From Sphingomonadaceae bacterium OTU29LAMAA1 (GTDB lineage: Bacteria > Pseudomonadota > Alphaproteobacteria > Sphingomonadales > Sphingomonadaceae), in contig CP099617.1 of NCBI GenBank assembly GCA_024072375.1, forward strand, positions 229,001 through 293,000: a DNA stretch of 64,000 bases, given 5' to 3'. A program made the translations under genes and the position numbers. Below are positions 59,002 through 64,000 of this stretch, one piece after another (the first letter of the stretch is position 1; the number at the start of each line of letters is the position of its first letter). The notes under the pieces were generated by a model. That model was not told the DNA's origin and searched no databases. It saw only the letters and a list, made by a program, of their open reading frames with translations.

Positions 59002-60110
59002 GCGGCCTCTCTACTCAGATCGTCGAGCTGGAAGGGTATTTCGATGTCCACCGAAAAGCCTCCAGCCGGCGTGGTACGCGTCTCGAAACGGTGATCCGGG
59101 CCGTATGCCTGGATCAGCCGTTCCCTAATATTGGGGAGACCTACGCCGGTTGAAAGGCTTGGCATCGCACGGCCGTCCTGCAAACCCGGTCCGGTGTCGG
59201 ATACGCCGATCTGCACGCGATCCCCGGCGAGCCGCACGCGAACGCAGATTTCCGCGCCTTCCTCCTGCGTACTGACCGCATATTTGATCGCATTCTCAAC
59301 CAGTGGCTGGAGCAGCAGCGACGGCAAACGTGCACGTTCCGCAGCCTGATCGATCTCGAATTTCGGCCGCAGCCGCTCCTCGAACCGCATTTTCTCGATC
59401 TCCAGATACAGCTTCAGGGTCTCCACCTCCTGCGCGACCGTCACATGCGCAGTGGGCTCGTTCGCGAGAGTGTACCGCAGGAACGAGGACAGACGGCTCA
59501 GCATGGCGTTGGCCCGCTCGGTTTGCTTCAGCAACACCAGCGTTGAGATCGAATTAAGCGTGTTGAACAGGAAGTGCGGGTTCAGCTGATAACGCAGCAT
59601 CGCGAGCTGTGCCGACGACGCCTGATTCTCCAGATGCTGCATCTGGTCGATTTGATCCTCGACGATCAGGTAGAAATTGATTCCGAAATACAGCGCCGAC
59701 CAGCCGAACAGCGCTGTGAAGGTGACGTAGAATGACACCAGCATGCGCGGAATCGTGACCCCCGGCTGACCGTTTTGGATGAGCGACCAGGTAAATGCGT
59801 CGAGAAATGCGGAGAATAGCGTGGCGAAGGCGAAGGCTAGAATCGTCAGGATGAGTCCAGGCGCGCGCGGCAAACCCCGGAAATAGCCGTACAGCGTCGA
59901 CAGCAGCAGCGTGACGCAATAGCCGACAATCGCTTCGAAAATCACCGGGATGATGACGTCGAGCGACAGGTTGGTCAGCGTCGATGCGCCGCGGAGCAGC
60001 AAGTAGCCGGTCCAGCCGACTGCTTGCAAAGTCCAGAACGCGCGGCTCTTGTTCTCGAAGAATGGTCGCACGTTGAGTGCGGGGCGGGGTGGGGCGGGAA
60101 GGGTCGCCAT
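58998..60110 (-). CDS. LytS/YehU-type sensor histidine kinase
   Basis: 370 residues from ATG 60110 (MATLPAPPRP). Four hydrophobic segments at about 32-48, 52-75, 86-108 and 124-149 form a membrane sensor region without a large outside domain. The phosphorylated His179 lies in LRYQLNPHFLFNTLNSIS, the His_kinase (LytS) pattern, and the C-terminal ATPase domain has PLVENAIKYAV and DTGPGL with GVGLPNIRERL. The signal is unknown. It follows the TonB-dependent receptor, separated by a good terminator, so a functional link is possible but not shown. Confidence 0.94.
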   Translation of the reverse strand: MATLPAPPRPALNVRPFFENKSRAFWTLQAVGWTGYLLLRGASTLTNLSLDVIIPVIFEAIVGYCVTLLLSTLYGYFRGLPRAPGLILTILAFAFATLFSAFLDAFTWSLIQNGQPGVTIPRMLVSFYVTFTALFGWSALYFGINFYLIVEDQIDQMQHLENQASSAQLAMLRYQLNPHFLFNTLNSISTLVLLKQTERANAMLSRLSSFLRYTLANEPTAHVTVAQEVETLKLYLEIEKMRFEERLRPKFEIDQAAERARLPSLLLQPLVENAIKYAVSTQEEGAEICVRVRLAGDRVQIGVSDTGPGLQDGRAMPSLSTGVGLPNIRERLIQAYGPDHRFETRTTPAGGFSVDIEIPFQLDDLSREAA

Positions 60111-60147
60111 GTCGCCGCGGTCTCTACACGGCAGCGGGGCAGGGTGC

Positions 60148-60186
60148 AAAAAAGAAGGGCCGCCGTTCCCAAAGGAGCGGCGGCCC
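60148..60186 (-). terminator. Rho-independent terminator of the TonB receptor gene
   Basis: Read on the minus strand: GGGCCGCCG, a 12-base loop, CGGCGGCCC (plus 60157-60186), followed by TTCTTTTTT (plus 60148-60156). The stem is 9 bp with perfect pairing and a T-run, 25 bases after the receptor stop, so the receptor transcript should end here before the kinase gene. Confidence 0.88.
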
Positions 60187-60210
60187 AGTCTTCCAGTCAG
60201 GTCCAGCCGT

Positions 60211-63003
60211 TTAGATGCCGACGTTCAGCGACAGGATGAATGCCCGCGGGCTGCCGATCTGCACGAACGGGATGGTGTTGTTGACGCTGAGCGTCTGACC
60301 ACCCGTGAAGCCGCCGACGTAGAACTTGTTGAACGCGTTCACGACGTTGAGCTGGAGATAGGTCTTGTTCTTGCCGCCGATGCCGACCCAGTCGAGCGCC
60401 AGACGTGCGTCGAAGTCGACGACGGTGTAGCCACCAGCGGTTGCGTCCCACGTCTGTACCTGGAAGCCACGTGTACCGGTGAAGTTTGCCGGGGTGTTGG
60501 CAATCGTCGGGCAGACCGTGTTCAGCAGCGCCGTGGTGCAGCCGAAGTTGCCCAGGTTCTGATCGTTGACGTAGCGGCGACCGGTGCGCTTCGCCTGTGC
60601 ACCGAGTTCGAGCGGACCCAGCGATGCCTGGATACGACCGCCGAAGGTGTAAACCGGAGCACCTGATTCACGCTTGCCTGCCGTCTGGGCGAGGATCGGA
60701 GCGCCTGCGACCGTGCAGTTGATCGTCGTGTTGGCCGTCGTCAGCGTCGTCGGGCAACGACCGATCTCGACGTCGTTCTTGATCTCCGACTTCAGGTACG
60801 AGCCGTATACATAGACCAGCAGTTCGTTGATCGGGCGATACGTCAGGCTGGCATCGACGCCATATTTGTCGACGCGACCGAGGTTGCGGTAGATCGTCTG
60901 CTGCGTGTCGAGGTCATAGGCGCTGGCCAGACGATTCTGGAAGCGCGTGTACCAAGGACCCACCGATGCCTGGATGCGGCCAGCGGCGTAGCGGATGCCT
61001 GCATCGAAGTTGTCGGTGGTCTCGGGCGTCGGGTTCGCAGGCGTGGTGTTCTGCGGATAGTAGAACGCCTGATACAGGTTGTCCGTGCCGGGAACCTGAA
61101 TGCCCTTCGAGTAATTTCCGAAGATCGAGAACGCGTCGGTAAACGAGTAGGTCAGGCCGCCAGCAGGCAGCAGCTTGTCGTACTTGTACGTGCGCTGTTG
61201 CGGCGCGGCGTATCCGGTGATCGTGGGAACTGCCGTCGTCCCACCCACGACATAGGGATTTGCGGCCGCATAGGCGGTGTTCTGCGCCGGCGTAGCGAGG
61301 CAGTCGAGATTGCCGTTGGCACCCGTGACGAAGCAGTTGTTGGTCAGGTCGCGCTTGAACCACTTGCCGGTCAGCGACGCCTCGACGCGCAGCTTATCCT
61401 CGAAGAAGTTGCCGATATACTGCGCGAAGCCCTGATTCAGGATCGCCTTGGACAGACGGTTACGCTTCTGGACGATGCCGCCGTTGACCGCGGCGATGCC
61501 GTCGTTGACCGGGAATACGTCGAAGGGAACGCCATTGGCCTGCAGGTAGCCGAGCTCACCGGTCTGCTTGTGGCGACCATAGTCGAGCGTGTAGCCGACA
61601 CGGATGCTCTGCGAGTCCGAGAAATCGTAGCGCAGCGATGCGATCACGCCATAGCGGTTGGTTTCGGTCTGACTGGGGGCGAGCAACGTCACCTGATCGA
61701 TCACGTCGCCGTCGCCGTTCAAGTCGCGACCGAAGTAATATTGGCCGCCGATGAAGCCGTATTGCGGCGTGGCGATCGGTACGCCGGTCGTGCGGGTGAA
61801 GCCCGATTCACGGGCGGTGACCGTGCCGCCACCGTTTGCCTTGGTGTACTGGTAGCTCGGATCGACGAACAGCGTCAGCTTGTCGCCGAGCGAGAAGCGC
61901 GAGTTGATGCGGATATTGCCGGTGTTCGACGGGTTGTAGCGCTCGTCGAAGCTGGTGCCGCAACCGCTGCCATTGTTCGAATTGCCGGGGGCGTTGACGA
62001 TGGCGGGGGTATCAGCGACCCCAGCCTGGGCGACGTCGATCTGGCAACGTGCGATCGAATAGGGCAATTCGTCGCGGCTGTTCGGGAAGCGATTGGTGTT
62101 GCCGGTGCCAGCGGTGCGGACGGCACCGGTGATGAGCGTCGGGTTGGGGTTCGCCGGGGTCGGCGTGCCGGGAAGAACGTTCTGGCTGAGCACGTTGGTG
62201 TCGTAACGCAGCGGAGCGGAGCCGAAGAAATTATTACGGTTCTGGTTGTAGTGGCCGGAGATCGAGATGAAATCCTTGCCGCTGCCGATCGGCTGATAGA
62301 TCTTGGCGTTATACTGCTGCTTCTCGATCTTACCGAAGTTGTTGAACACTACGTCGTTGGTCGCGCTCGAGGCCGAAAGCCAGGCCTTGGTGCCGAACGA
62401 GGTGAACACGCCGGTGTTGACCAGGCCGAAAACGCGGAAGAAGCTGTAATCGCCGACCGAGCCGACCATGCGCGCACCGAAATCATCGGTGGGGATCAGC
62501 GTGCGGTAGTTGACGGTCGAGCCCGAAGCCGAGGCGGTAGGCGAGTCGGGATCGGTCGCGCCGAGGTTGACGTTGACCTGCTCGATCAGCTCGGGGTCCA
62601 GCTGCTGATTCGAGTAGATCGCATAGTTGCCGGTGTCGTTTAGCGGGATGCCGTCGAACGTCTGGCTGATGCGGCTGCCGTCGAAGCCGCGGATGGTAAG
62701 CGTGCCGCCGGCCGAACCGAACGGATCGTTGTTCTGGAAGCTGACGCCGGGTAGCTGGTTGATGATGTCGTTGATCGTCTGACCAGGCGTCTGACGCGAG
62801 ATGAAGGTCTGATTCAGGACCTGCTTGTTCTTCGACGTGTTGGGAATGTCCACGCCGCCAACGCCGGCTTCGCGCGCGCCGGTGACAACGATCTCACCCG
62901 AACCCACGTTGTCCGCTTCGGCCGAGCCGGTCGACTGGGCGAATGCCGCGCCCGGAATCATGAGCGCGGCGAAGGCCACGCCGCAAGCGAATGTCATACG
63001 CAT
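60211..63003 (-). CDS. TonB-dependent outer-membrane receptor
   Basis: 930 residues. Signal peptide (MRMTFACGVAFAALMIPGAA, cleavage after AFA at about 22). A TonB-box-like EIVVTG (37-42) precedes the plug domain (about 50-165: ISRQTPGQTINDIINQLPGV, LTIRGFDGSRISQTFDGIPL). The rest is a 22-strand beta-barrel ending in a closing aromatic-type strand (AFILSLNVGI). Imports an unknown ligand, such as a siderophore, sugar oligomer or other nutrient. ATG 63003 has AAAGGGGA about nine bases upstream; a longer in-frame start at 63102 exists but lies before a proper signal peptide. The 197 bp before it must hold its promoter. Confidence 0.93.
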   Translation of the reverse strand: MRMTFACGVAFAALMIPGAAFAQSTGSAEADNVGSGEIVVTGAREAGVGGVDIPNTSKNKQVLNQTFISRQTPGQTINDIINQLPGVSFQNNDPFGSAGGTLTIRGFDGSRISQTFDGIPLNDTGNYAIYSNQQLDPELIEQVNVNLGATDPDSPTASASGSTVNYRTLIPTDDFGARMVGSVGDYSFFRVFGLVNTGVFTSFGTKAWLSASSATNDVVFNNFGKIEKQQYNAKIYQPIGSGKDFISISGHYNQNRNNFFGSAPLRYDTNVLSQNVLPGTPTPANPNPTLITGAVRTAGTGNTNRFPNSRDELPYSIARCQIDVAQAGVADTPAIVNAPGNSNNGSGCGTSFDERYNPSNTGNIRINSRFSLGDKLTLFVDPSYQYTKANGGGTVTARESGFTRTTGVPIATPQYGFIGGQYYFGRDLNGDGDVIDQVTLLAPSQTETNRYGVIASLRYDFSDSQSIRVGYTLDYGRHKQTGELGYLQANGVPFDVFPVNDGIAAVNGGIVQKRNRLSKAILNQGFAQYIGNFFEDKLRVEASLTGKWFKRDLTNNCFVTGANGNLDCLATPAQNTAYAAANPYVVGGTTAVPTITGYAAPQQRTYKYDKLLPAGGLTYSFTDAFSIFGNYSKGIQVPGTDNLYQAFYYPQNTTPANPTPETTDNFDAGIRYAAGRIQASVGPWYTRFQNRLASAYDLDTQQTIYRNLGRVDKYGVDASLTYRPINELLVYVYGSYLKSEIKNDVEIGRCPTTLTTANTTINCTVAGAPILAQTAGKRESGAPVYTFGGRIQASLGPLELGAQAKRTGRRYVNDQNLGNFGCTTALLNTVCPTIANTPANFTGTRGFQVQTWDATAGGYTVVDFDARLALDWVGIGGKNKTYLQLNVVNAFNKFYVGGFTGGQTLSVNNTIPFVQIGSPRAFILSLNVGI

Positions 63004-63200
63004 CTGGTCTAGTCCCCTTTGAGCTTGGCGCTCGGAAATCGCGGCTCGTCGTTGTGCCGTTGCCGCGGCCCATGTCGGCTGATTATTGCGAGTTTGTGAC
63101 ATTGGCGAGTCGCGAACGACGTCAGTGCATCTTCCCTTTTTGTGCGTTGCAAAAACGCCACGCTTTCAGTGGTTTTGTTCGCCAAAAAGGCACCGACGTC

Positions 63201-64000
<800 letters not shown>

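Overview
The window is high-GC bacterial chromosome, tightly packed, with many ATGA/GTGA start-stop overlaps. Gene content and order point to a sphingomonad (Alphaproteobacteria, Sphingomonadales): mdh-sucD-sucA-sucB-lpdA, cyoABCD, purM/purN next to hdaA-ppk1-ppx-rnd-aspS, a TonB-dependent receptor, a plant-type glutamate-cysteine ligase, and two GGAAC-N16/17-(C/G)GTT promoter candidates of the kind used by the alphaproteobacterial general-stress sigma factor EcfG. This is taxonomic inference from gene content; no rRNA is present. I see no plasmid, phage, IS, CRISPR or secondary-metabolite region.

Layout. 1-7796 (+): the 3' end of mdh, then sucD, sucA, sucB, lpdA and a small conserved-looking protein, i.e. 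TCA-cycle enzymes with the 2-oxoglutarate dehydrogenase complex; sucC is not beside sucD. 8401-12300 (+): cyoABCD, a quinol oxidase, after a 604-bp repeat-bearing gap. 12318-26859 (-): an apparent nine-gene operon glgP-glgB-glgC-glgA-pgm-glgX-treA-tetR-GMC oxidoreductase, for making and breaking down glycogen, with a periplasmic trehalase, a regulator and a flavin oxidoreductase at its tail. 26938-31792: mntH, a DNA-3-methyladenine glycosylase, a [2Fe-2S] ferredoxin, rlmB and a secreted M28 peptidase. 31930-34973: tRNA-Tyr, a three-gene SRPBCC / Zn-alcohol dehydrogenase / SDR unit behind an EcfG-like promoter, and tRNA-Gly.

35087-45097: a membrane methyltransferase-like protein; purM-purN-YjbR-membrane protein (-); DUF2066-hdaA-ppk1-ppx (+), joining purine synthesis, DnaA control and polyphosphate turnover. 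45445-48808: an I78-like lipoprotein and rnd (-), then aspS (+). 48851-49917 is a DUF5694-type gene with two reading-frame breaks. 50052-57889: an APC permease, ppk2, gshA, rsmE with a small membrane protein, ubiA, a TldD/PmbA protein and an inositol-phosphatase-family protein. 57934-58159 holds a 48-residue membrane peptide behind a perfect EcfG-type promoter. 58198-63003 (-): a TonB-dependent receptor, a clear terminator, then a LytS-type kinase and LytTR regulator. The window ends inside ligA.

Most of the window is housekeeping. The parts most worth a second look are the two stress-promoter candidates with their targets, the glycogen-trehalose-regulator operon, the several unrelated families of palindromic intergenic repeats, and the frame-broken DUF5694 gene.
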